Positions 1 through 5,186 of a DNA stretch of 5,186 bases are shown piece after piece. The stretch is from UBA9547 sp044349205 (lineage in GTDB: Bacteria; Bacteroidota; Bacteroidia; Cytophagales; UBA9547), in the NCBI GenBank assembly GCA_044349205.1, contig JBIKRJ010000171.1, forward strand, positions 1 through 5,186, read 5' to 3'. Position 1 is the first letter of the stretch. Each line of letters opens with the position of its first letter. The translations under genes were made by a program, and so were the position numbers. The notes under the pieces were generated by a model. It was not told the origin of the DNA and did not search any database. It worked only from the letters and a program-made list of their open reading frames with translations.

Positions 1-81
1 AATTTGGATAAGTATTTGACTGACACATATGGCACCATAAAGGAGGTGTTTGAAAAAGGGCGTCGAAAATCGCTTATCTAA
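1..81 (+). CDS. 3' end of an unidentified gene upstream of the siroheme gene
   Basis: Frame 1 is open from the window edge to a TAA at 79-81. It gives 26 C-terminal residues, starting NLDKYLTDTYG and ending KGRRKSLI, hydrophilic and probably helical with a basic tail. This is too short for me to recognise a family. The next gene follows within 28 bases, or overlaps by 32 bases if its TTG at 50 is used, so the two probably share a transcript. From context alone, a sulfite/nitrite reductase or a uroporphyrinogen-III methyltransferase would fit, since both are common neighbours of the siroheme dehydrogenase gene. That is inference from the neighbour, not a reading of the residues. Confidence 0.6.
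   Translation, partial: NLDKYLTDTYGTIKEVFEKGRRKSLI
39..48 (+). promoter_or_regulatory. Perfect Shine-Dalgarno-like site AAAGGAGGTG
   Basis: The ten bases AAAGGAGGTG match the usual complement of the 3' end of bacterial 16S rRNA. They lie inside the coding end of the upstream gene, where they read as Lys-Glu-Val. The core GGAGG (42-46) sits only three bases before a TTG at 50, closer than the usual 5-9 bases, and 63 bases before the other candidate TTG at 110. It may support a start at 50, or it may be a coding coincidence. Bacteroidota rarely rely on such sites. Confidence 0.35.
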
Positions 82-109
82 CCATTTTTCTTCTCTAAAC
101 GCATACATT

Positions 110-697
110 TTGAATACTCTTTTCCCCGTTTTCTTGAAGTTGGAAGAACTGCATACTTTGGTGGTGGGTGGTGGCCTTATTGGCATGGAAAAACTTGGTG
201 CCATTTTGGCCAATTCTCCAAATGCTTCCGTTACGCTTGTAGCCCCTGAAATTAAGGATGAGATTCAAGATTTAACAGTTGCTTACCCTAACTTAATATT
301 GAAACTAAAGCCTTTTGAAGAAACAGATTTGCATGGAATGGATTTGGTGGTGGCAGCTACTTCAATAAAAGAAGTAAATGCTTTTGTAAAAGAATGTGCC
401 AAAAAACACAAGGTATTATCTAACATTGCCGACACGCCGCATTTGTGCGATTTTTATTTGGGTTCAATTGTACAAAAAGGGGATTTGAAGATTGCCATTT
501 CTACCAATGGAAAGTCGCCCACACTTGCCAAAAGATTAAGGGAAATGTTCACTGAAATTATTCCCGAGGGCACTCAAAAACTATTGGATAATTTGAAAGA
601 GGTTAGAGATTCTTTAAAGGGTGATTTTGAATTTAAAGTGAATAAACTAAATGAAATTACCACCGTGTTGCGTGATAAAAACAGCGATGTTTCATGA
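110..697 (+). CDS. Precorrin-2 dehydrogenase / sirohydrochlorin ferrochelatase (siroheme synthase, Met8p/CysG N-terminal type)
   Basis: This is a cytosolic enzyme making siroheme: NAD-dependent oxidation of precorrin-2 to sirohydrochlorin, then Fe2+ insertion. Numbering here runs from the earlier TTG at 50 (215 residues). The protein opens with TLFPVFLKLEEL and a Rossmann nucleotide-binding loop VVGGGLIG at 38-45. NIADTP at 125-130 holds Asp128, aligned with the catalytic Asp of CysG/Met8p. STNGKSPTLAKRLRE at 151-165 matches the conserved SSGGTSP...LR segment of CysG. A helical tail follows, and no CysG-type methyltransferase domain is attached. No in-frame ATG precedes the conserved part. 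I prefer TTG at 110 (195 residues) because homologues I recall begin next to NTLFPVF and the preceding 20 residues look unconserved. TTG at 50 has the Shine-Dalgarno-like match but poor spacing. The stop TGA overlaps the next gene's ATG (ATGA). Function is confident; the start is not. Confidence 0.92.
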   Translation: MNTLFPVFLKLEELHTLVVGGGLIGMEKLGAILANSPNASVTLVAPEIKDEIQDLTVAYPNLILKLKPFEETDLHGMDLVVAATSIKEVNAFVKECAKKHKVLSNIADTPHLCDFYLGSIVQKGDLKIAISTNGKSPTLAKRLREMFTEIIPEGTQKLLDNLKEVRDSLKGDFEFKVNKLNEITTVLRDKNSDVS

Positions 698-1056
698 TTC
701 AAAGTTATTTGGACAGTCTGAATGAGACCAACAGGCAAAAAGTCACATTGCTTCGACAAACGATATTGGAGGCCTCGCCTCAAATAAGTGAGTCAATCAA
801 GTACAATAGTCTTTTTTATAATTACAAGGGCTTGTTCTGTTATTTTTGGGTAGATGCAAAGTCAAGCATGCTATACATTGGTTTTTGTGACGGGTATTTG
901 ATGTCCGACCCAAATCAAAATCTCTCAACTGGAAGTACCAAGCAAATTCGTAAGCTATATGTCGATGAGATTAGCCCTGTTTTCTTACGTATTCTACGGG
1001 ATTTTTTGCAGGAAGCCATTTGGGTGAAGGATACAATATTGTTCAAAAATAAATAG
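694..1056 (+). CDS. DUF1801 family protein (YdhG/frataxin-like fold)
   Basis: This 120-residue soluble protein has the usual DUF1801 length and layout: an N-terminal helix (YLDSLNETNRQKVTLLRQ, 5-22), the signature ESIKYNSLFYNYKG at 33-46, a beta pair ending YIGFCDGYLM at 61-70, then DP...L.TGSTKQIRKLYV at 72-90 and a C-terminal helix. The best-studied relative is Bacillus subtilis Fra (YdhG), a frataxin-like iron chaperone, but many members have no known role. Residues 35-36 (IK) and the G-x-x-K-x-x-R pattern at 80-86 are those usually kept in the family. The overall charge looks roughly neutral (about 12 acidic against 14 basic residues), so the strong acidity expected of a frataxin-like iron carrier is not obvious. 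The ATG lies inside the stop of the siroheme gene, implying translational coupling. The family call is fairly firm; an iron role is inference. Confidence 0.82.
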   Translation: MIQSYLDSLNETNRQKVTLLRQTILEASPQISESIKYNSLFYNYKGLFCYFWVDAKSSMLYIGFCDGYLMSDPNQNLSTGSTKQIRKLYVDEISPVFLRILRDFLQEAIWVKDTILFKNK

Positions 1057-1064
1057 TTGGAAAA

Positions 1065-1823
1065 ATGCAACTCTACTTTCGCGAAATAGGTCAGGGCCCA
1101 CCTTTGGTCGTTCTTCATGGTTTGTTTGGTTCTTGCGACAATTGGCTTACCGTTTCAAAGACATTGGCCGAACATTTTAAGGTCTTTTTGGTCGACCAGC
1201 GCAACCATGGCCGTTCGCCCCACCATACGGCTCATAGCTATGAAGCCATGACAGAAGATTTGTTAGATTTTTTTACTGCTCAAAAAATAGAAAATCCAAT
1301 TGTTTTGGGACACTCAATGGGGGGTAAAACGGCTATGTATTTGGCTTTGCACTATCCCAATGCCTTAGAAAAACTTGTGGTAGTCGATATTGCGCCTTCC
1401 TATTATGCGCCACATCATCAAGCTGTGATTTCGGCTTTGGAAGCTGTAAAATTAAACACTTTAGCATCTCGTGAGGAGGCAGACCACATTATGTCGGACT
1501 ATTTGCCAGACTTGGGCACTCGACAGTTTTTATTAAAAAATCTTTACAGAAACGAGTTGGGCAGTTTTGCTTGGCGAATGAATTTAAAAGGCATTGTAAA
1601 GCAAATAGAAAATATTGGAGAGGAAAGCAATGGAATTCCTTTTCAGAAACCTACACTTTTTCTGAGAGGACAAAATTCAACCTACATACAGGAAAAAGAC
1701 CATAAACGAATTTTTGAGCTTTTCCCAAATGCGCAGTTGCGCACTGTTGCAGGTGCAGGGCATTGGGTTCAGGCCGAAAAACCTCGAGAATTTGTAGAGG
1801 AAGTGTTTCGTTTTTTACTGTAG
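1065..1823 (+). CDS. Alpha/beta hydrolase, YbfF/ABHD11-like esterase
   Basis: This is a 252-residue cytosolic serine hydrolase of the YbfF-like group, probably acting on acyl esters or thioesters; the substrate is unknown. The oxyanion segment is LHGLFGSCDNW (17-27), with VDQRNHGRSP at 43-52 as in YbfF and ABHD11. The nucleophile elbow GHSMGG at 82-87 supplies Ser84, and GAGHWVQAEKP at 230-240 supplies His233. The loop after the penultimate core strand reads RGQNSTYI (201-208) and lacks the usual acid, so Asp108 in VVVDIAP (105-111) is the likely third triad member. There is no signal peptide or membrane segment, and the length is normal for the family. The ATG lies 8 bases after the DUF1801 stop, preceded by TTGGAAAA, so it is probably cotranscribed with the siroheme gene. 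No functional link to that gene is evident. Confidence 0.9.
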   Translation: MQLYFREIGQGPPLVVLHGLFGSCDNWLTVSKTLAEHFKVFLVDQRNHGRSPHHTAHSYEAMTEDLLDFFTAQKIENPIVLGHSMGGKTAMYLALHYPNALEKLVVVDIAPSYYAPHHQAVISALEAVKLNTLASREEADHIMSDYLPDLGTRQFLLKNLYRNELGSFAWRMNLKGIVKQIENIGEESNGIPFQKPTLFLRGQNSTYIQEKDHKRIFELFPNAQLRTVAGAGHWVQAEKPREFVEEVFRFLL

Positions 1824-1836
1824 AAGGAAAGGGGGC

Positions 1837-1851
1837 TTCAATTCAATTCAA
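1837..1851. repeat. Three tandem TTCAA pentamers in the convergent junction
   Basis: TTCAA occurs three times in direct succession, spanning the last bases of the 24-base gap between the alpha/beta hydrolase and lepB and running over the lepB stop codon (1848-1850). TTCAATT at 1842-1848 can pair with AATTGAA at 1859-1865, giving only seven AT-rich pairs around a ten-base loop. With no following T-run on either strand it is not a convincing terminator. It is most likely a short chance repeat. Confidence 0.4.
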
Positions 1852-2978
1852 TCGATGAAATTGAACAATCGACGCCACCTGATTCGGTTTAGGAAACTGC
1901 CGTCTTTGTCGAGCGACATCCAAATAAGCAATGCTTTTCCTACCACATGGTCTTCTGGAACAAATCCCCAAAAGCGAGAATCAAGCGAATTGTGACGGTT
2001 GTCACCCATCATGAAATAGTAGTTCTGCTTAAAGGTGTAGTTTTTCACCACATTTCCTTCAATGAAAAGCTGCCCGTTTTGTACTTTCACTTCTTTCCAG
2101 CCTTCGTAGCGCGCAATGGTGGTCTCGTACAAGGTGGTATTTTCGGGTGTCATGGCTATGGTTACGCCTTCTTTTGGTATCCAAAGCGGACCAAAAAAAT
2201 CTAGATTCCAATTGAATTTTGAGCTGTTGGGGAATATTTGGGGCTCTCCAATACCCACCTGTTGTTTGTTCATGATAACCTGCTCTATAAAAGGCATTTC
2301 TTTTAGTTTGGCAGCGGTGGTAGGTTGTGTGTGCACAACATATCCTTCCGGAATTCTGTAATAATCGGTAATGTTGTTTGTTTTGAAAATTCGGTCGTTT
2401 AGGCTTTCCTTGGTTATAAGGAAATATTGGAATTGGTACATTTCAGGATTTTCTACAGGTTTTCCATTTATATGCACCTGTGTGTCTTTGATTTGTAAAG
2501 TATCGCCAGCTATGGCAATGCAACGTTTTATGTAGTTTGTTTTTAAATCGGTAGGGTACGAGTCATCGGCAGGCCAGTTAAACACAACCACATCGTTGTT
2601 TTTGATGTGGGTGAAACCAGGCAGTCGGAAGCTAGGCAATTGAATGAGGTCAGAATAAGAAGGAATCTCGGTACCCCAAATTTTTTGATGGGTGAGCGGC
2701 ACTTGTAAAGGTGTTTTGGGAGTTCGTGCTCCGTAATGAACTTTGCTTACAAATAAGAAATCGCCTACTAGGAGCGACCTTTCCATAGACGGAGTAGGAA
2801 TAGTGTAAGCTTCTATGAAAAGCCAACGAATGAGCGTGGCAGCCACCACCGCAAACACGATGGCGTCAAACCATTCTTTGAAAAAACCCTTTTTGGGGGC
2901 ATTTGGGTCTTTGGGTTTTCCCAACAATATCACTTTGGCCCAGTAGCCTGCTTTTTCCAGCAAATCTTTAGCAGTCAT
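1848..2978 (-). CDS. lepB: Signal peptidase I (S26A), long Bacteroidota form
   Basis: This membrane serine protease cleaves signal peptides from exported proteins on the periplasmic side of the inner membrane. It has 376 residues. A cytosolic, basic N-terminus (1-36) leads to one membrane helix at about 37-55, then YTIPTPSMERSLL (58-70) with catalytic Ser64. VGDFLFVSKVHYG (71-83) follows, and NDVVVFNWP at 128-136 is the strand before the Lys box. YIKRCIAIAGD (149-159) carries the general base Lys151, and GDNRHNSLDSRFWGFVP (325-341) is the C-terminal signature. About 165 residues separate the Lys box from that signature, much more than in many bacteria, but this is normal for Bacteroidota enzymes. 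E. coli LepB has two membrane segments; only one is seen here. The gene lies 26 bases after dapB, behind an A-rich leader without a Shine-Dalgarno match, and is the last gene of its run in the window. Confidence 0.97.
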   Translation of the reverse strand: MTAKDLLEKAGYWAKVILLGKPKDPNAPKKGFFKEWFDAIVFAVVAATLIRWLFIEAYTIPTPSMERSLLVGDFLFVSKVHYGARTPKTPLQVPLTHQKIWGTEIPSYSDLIQLPSFRLPGFTHIKNNDVVVFNWPADDSYPTDLKTNYIKRCIAIAGDTLQIKDTQVHINGKPVENPEMYQFQYFLITKESLNDRIFKTNNITDYYRIPEGYVVHTQPTTAAKLKEMPFIEQVIMNKQQVGIGEPQIFPNSSKFNWNLDFFGPLWIPKEGVTIAMTPENTTLYETTIARYEGWKEVKVQNGQLFIEGNVVKNYTFKQNYYFMMGDNRHNSLDSRFWGFVPEDHVVGKALLIWMSLDKDGSFLNRIRWRRLFNFID

Positions 2979-3004
2979 GATTATTTGTGTTTTGGTTGGC
3001 CTAG

Positions 3005-3721
3005 TTAAAATCCGAGCATGTCGTTCATGCCAAAAATACCTTTTTTGCCTTGCACAAATTCGGCTGCCAAAACCGCTCCCGTGGCAAATCCTTCGCGGCT
3101 ATAGGCCGTATGCCGCAATTCGATGCTATCTACGGGCGAATGATAGGTAACTGTGTGAGTGCCCGGCACAGCGGCAATTCGTCTATCTATAATTCTAAGC
3201 TCGTTTTTAGATTTAGTTTCGTTCAAAGCCCAATTTTTTTTTCTATCCAAGTGCTGCAATATACCCTCGGCAGTTGTGATGGCAGTTCCGCTAGGGGCGT
3301 CTTTTTTGTAGATATGGTGAATTTCTTCCATTTCTACATCGTATTCTGAAAAACCATTCATCATTTTGGCTATCATTTTGTTGAAATGGAAAAACAAATT
3401 GACTCCCACACTGAAGTTGGAAGCATAAAAAAAAGTTCCCTTGTGCTTTTGCACCAATGCTTCCACTTCTTGTTTTCTTTCTAACCAACCAGTAGTGCCC
3501 GATACCACAGGCACACTGCGCTCTAGGCACACTTTAATATTTTCAAAAGCAGCATCGGGTTGGGTAAACTCAATGGCCACATCGGCAGCACCAGGAATAA
3601 TTTCTTTCAACAGGTAAGTATTTGTTTCATCGATACGCTGTACAATTTCGTGATGACGGGAAATGGCAATTCTTTCAATTTCCTTCCCCATTTTTCCATA
3701 TCCCAATAGAATGATTTTCAT
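3005..3721 (-). CDS. dapB: 4-hydroxy-tetrahydrodipicolinate reductase
   Basis: This cytosolic enzyme reduces the dihydrodipicolinate precursor to tetrahydrodipicolinate with NAD(P)H in the lysine/diaminopimelate pathway, which feeds both protein and peptidoglycan synthesis. The 238 residues begin with the nucleotide-binding loop GYGKMG at 7-12. SGTTGW (74-79) and ASNFSVGVNLF (100-110) follow, then the family signature EEIHHIYKKDAPSGTA at 132-147. In the signature, His135/His136 and Lys140 are the catalytic and substrate-binding positions and GT at 145-146 binds substrate. RHTAYSREGFATGA (203-216) is the conserved C-terminal strand region. At 238 residues it is shorter than the E. coli enzyme (about 270) but of typical Bacteroidota size. 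The ATG follows an A-rich leader (CATAAAAACAAAAAC) with no Shine-Dalgarno site. The 42-base gap upstream holds a candidate promoter, so dapB-lepB may be transcribed on their own as well as from parB. Confidence 0.97.
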   Translation of the reverse strand: MKIILLGYGKMGKEIERIAISRHHEIVQRIDETNTYLLKEIIPGAADVAIEFTQPDAAFENIKVCLERSVPVVSGTTGWLERKQEVEALVQKHKGTFFYASNFSVGVNLFFHFNKMIAKMMNGFSEYDVEMEEIHHIYKKDAPSGTAITTAEGILQHLDRKKNWALNETKSKNELRIIDRRIAAVPGTHTVTYHSPVDSIELRHTAYSREGFATGAVLAAEFVQGKKGIFGMNDMLGF

Positions 3722-3755
3722 GTTTTTGTTTTTATGAGAATCTGTAATTTCTGTA

Positions 3756-3763
3756 CAAACCTA
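3756..3763 (-). promoter_or_regulatory. Candidate Bacteroidota -7 promoter element for dapB-lepB
   Basis: On the minus strand these bases read TAGGTTTG, matching the Bacteroidota -7 consensus TAnnTTTG. The element starts right after the DUF5683 stop codon and ends 34 bases before the dapB ATG, which would give a leader of about 25-30 bases. About 19 bases upstream, inside the DUF5683 coding end, only TTTC resembles the -33 TTTG. An eight-base pattern with two free positions is easily met by chance, so this is a suggestion supported mainly by its position in the only sizeable gap of the minus-strand run. Confidence 0.35.
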
Positions 3764-4429
3764 TTACTTTTTAAAATAGAAATGGCACGAAATACCAGCT
3801 GTAGGTTGAGCAAAAGCAAAACGAATTTCTGGATTTATTTTCATACTTACCTTGTCGCTCACTTCAAATTCTCGCAAATGGGCAAAAACGGCGGCATCTA
3901 CAATGTTTAGTGTATAAACTAAAGCTGATATAATCACAAAAAAATCGCGGTCTCTTCGGTATAAATCGCGCGTAAGGCGCAACTGTTGGGTTGAATAGGT
4001 GCGCACTCCCGATCCAACAAAATTGTAGGGGCTTTTGGGGTCGTAGGCGTCATACAAACTGGGGTCGGCACTGGCTTTTACATATCCATCTTGTTCGTTT
4101 TTCAGACGCATGTTGTAGTCTATATCGGCTTGTTTCCAGTCGTGATGGTTGGAATTGATGAGGATGGCGAAAATGGTACCAGCTCCCGCTATTATGGGCA
4201 CTTTCCAATATTGCCTGTTGTACACCTGTCCTAGACCTGGGACTACAGCCGAAAAAATGGTAGCTTTTTTGGGTGAATGTTTTTTCTTTTTGATTGTAGA
4301 AGTGTCGTTTCTAAGCCAGGCGGCACTATCGGCGGCTTCTTTTTGAGTGTTAGATGTTTGTGCAAGCACTGTTCCGTTTGGGAAAACCAAATAGAAAAGC
4401 ACGGCAAACAAGAAAAATTTGGAAAACAT
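3764..4429 (-). CDS. DUF5683 domain protein, predicted exported/membrane protein of unknown function
   Basis: The 221 residues start with a signal peptide or anchor: MFSK, a hydrophobic run at 5-17, then VLA-Q at 21-24, a plausible cleavage point. A polar linker with a KKKK tract (47-50) follows. The domain core begins with ATIFSAVVPGLGQVYN at 56-71, the conserved GLGQxYN feature of DUF5683, and QYWKVP at 73-78. A hydrophobic stretch at about 78-92 and another at about 163-179 look like membrane or buried helices. Between them lie YDPKSPYNF (129-137) and DLYRRDRD (155-162); after them come LNIVDAAVFAHL (174-185) and a strand-rich tail. The biochemical role is unknown. The gene starts on the last base of the parB stop (TAATG), so it is probably translationally coupled, and dapB follows 42 bases on. 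This position between parB and dapB is, to my knowledge, recurrent in Bacteroidota. Confidence 0.88.
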   Translation of the reverse strand: MFSKFFLFAVLFYLVFPNGTVLAQTSNTQKEAADSAAWLRNDTSTIKKKKHSPKKATIFSAVVPGLGQVYNRQYWKVPIIAGAGTIFAILINSNHHDWKQADIDYNMRLKNEQDGYVKASADPSLYDAYDPKSPYNFVGSGVRTYSTQQLRLTRDLYRRDRDFFVIISALVYTLNIVDAAVFAHLREFEVSDKVSMKINPEIRFAFAQPTAGISCHFYFKK

Positions 4430-5186
4430 TAGGGGTTGATAATTTCCAAAATGCGGTTCAGGTCGTCTTTTGAAACGAAAGGTATTTTGATTTCACCTTT
4501 CAGTTTATCGTTAGTAAAGATGCTGATTTTTGTCCCAAAATGTGAAGATAATTTATTTTGTAATTGCTTTAGCTCCACATTTTCACCCGTTTTTGACTTT
4601 TTCTCTCCTTTTTCAGGTTTGCTTGCAATGGCCCGTACCAAGTCTTCCACCTTTCGTACTGATAGGTCTTCATTCAGTACTTTTTTGAAAATGGCCAGTT
4701 GATCTTCGGTTTTTTCTACATTGATTATGGCTCGGGCATGGCCCATGCTCAGTCTCTGGTCGCGAATGGAAGCTTGTATCACTGGTGGTAACCTGAGCAA
4801 TCGCAGATAATTATTAACTGTAGTCCGATTTTTGCCCACTCTTTCTCCCAATTCTTCTTGTTTCAGATTGCATTCTGAAATGAGCCTTTGGTAACTGAGC
4901 GAAATTTCGATCGCGTTCAGGTTTTCTCGTTGAATGTTTTCTATCAGGGCCATTTCCAACATTTGTTGGTCGTCGGCATTGCGTATGTAAGCTGGGATGG
5001 TTTTCAAGCCAAGCATTTTGCTAGCCCTAAACCTTCTTTCGCCGGATATGATTTGGTATTCGTTTTCGCTAAGTCTGCGTACCGTGATAGGCTGAATGAT
5101 GCCTTGCACCTTGATAGATTCAGCCAATTCTTTCAAAGCGTCGTCGTCGAAATAGGTTCTGGGTTGGGCAGCATTTGCTTCTATTT
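4429..5186 (-). CDS. parB: Chromosome-partitioning protein ParB, 5' end outside the window
   Basis: ParB binds parS sites near the replication origin and spreads as a CTP-dependent clamp, working with the ATPase ParA to segregate the chromosome. The frame stays open to the window edge, so 251 residues are visible and roughly 50 N-terminal ones are missing. Visible residues open with IEANAAQPRTYFDDDALKEL, matching the conserved N-terminal box. GERRFRA (48-54) is the CTP-binding motif and ENIQREN (82-88) the second conserved box. A helix-turn-helix at about 107-127 (QEELGERVGKNRTTVNNYLRL) follows, then LSMGHARAI (145-153). A charged linker at 187-202 leads to a C-terminal dimerisation domain at about 205-251. 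The TTG at 5134-5136 is an internal Leu codon, not the start, because the conserved box lies upstream of it. The stop shares one base with the next ATG. parA would be expected just outside the window. Confidence 0.96.
   Translation of the reverse strand, partial: IEANAAQPRTYFDDDALKELAESIKVQGIIQPITVRRLSENEYQIISGERRFRASKMLGLKTIPAYIRNADDQQMLEMALIENIQRENLNAIEISLSYQRLISECNLKQEELGERVGKNRTTVNNYLRLLRLPPVIQASIRDQRLSMGHARAIINVEKTEDQLAIFKKVLNEDLSVRKVEDLVRAIASKPEKGEKKSKTGENVELKQLQNKLSSHFGTKISIFTNDKLKGEIKIPFVSKDDLNRILEIINP

Noticed and set aside
574..1118. Minus-strand open frames at 574-783 and 915-1118
   Set aside because: They lie antisense to the siroheme and DUF1801 genes, show no recognisable motif, and the opposing frames match known families over their whole length.
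1782..1816. CCTC...GAGG followed by T6 as an intrinsic terminator for the + strand operon
   Set aside because: Only four pairs, the T-run is ten or more bases away, and it lies within the hydrolase coding sequence.
1947..2361. Plus-strand open frames at 1947-2204 and 2116-2361
   Set aside because: Shadows of lepB, which is intact with all catalytic boxes on the other strand.
3050..3530. Open frames at 3050-3349 (+) and 3291-3530 (-) within dapB
   Set aside because: dapB is complete and well conserved across this region; the other frames read as low-complexity out-of-frame translation.
4149..4702. Plus-strand open frames at 4149-4346 and 4436-4702
   Set aside because: Antisense shadows of DUF5683 and parB without a family resemblance or a plausible start region.
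5134..5136. TTG as the start codon of parB
   Set aside because: The frame continues upstream to the window edge and encodes the conserved NAAQPRTYFD box, so this codon is an internal Leu.
4429..5186. A parS site near parB
   Set aside because: No palindrome resembling TGTTCCACGTGGAACA is visible here or elsewhere in the window.
1..5186. A novel defence, mobile or biosynthetic system
   Set aside because: Every full-length gene belongs to a known housekeeping or widespread family, with normal lengths and no mobile-element signature, repeats array or composition shift.

Overview
The window is an ordinary housekeeping stretch of a Bacteroidota chromosome. Three things point there: the gene order parB - DUF5683 - dapB - lepB, a long single-anchor signal peptidase I with a large insert between its catalytic boxes, and A-rich leaders without Shine-Dalgarno sequences before most starts. 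Base composition is moderately AT-rich throughout. No abrupt change, insertion sequence, integrase or phage gene suggests transfer. I cannot fix the genus or family.

Left half (1-1823, + strand): a tightly packed run of genes. It begins with the last 26 codons of an unidentified gene (1-81). Next is the siroheme-synthesis dehydrogenase/ferrochelatase (about 110-697), then a DUF1801 protein that starts inside its stop codon (694-1056), then a YbfF-like alpha/beta hydrolase 8 bases later (1065-1823). The siroheme enzyme turns precorrin-2 into siroheme, the cofactor of assimilatory sulfite and nitrite reductases. DUF1801 includes the Bacillus frataxin-like iron chaperone, so its coupling to an iron-inserting enzyme is the most suggestive functional link in the window.

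Right half (1848-5186, - strand): transcribed right to left and meeting the left operon tail to tail over a 24-base gap. It holds parB (chromosome segregation, 5' end beyond the window), a DUF5683 secreted/membrane protein joined to it by a TAATG stop-start, dapB (diaminopimelate/lysine synthesis), and lepB (signal peptidase I). A candidate Bacteroidota-type promoter lies just before dapB. The block mixes chromosome partitioning, wall-precursor synthesis and protein export.

I found no RNA genes, CRISPR array, mobile element, parS site or convincing intrinsic terminator. No intergenic stretch exceeds 42 bases. I do not see an undescribed multi-gene system. The observations worth checking are the DUF1801-siroheme coupling, the uncharacterised DUF5683 protein tied to ParB, the unusually perfect Shine-Dalgarno match at the window's left end, and the unresolved junction between the two operons.
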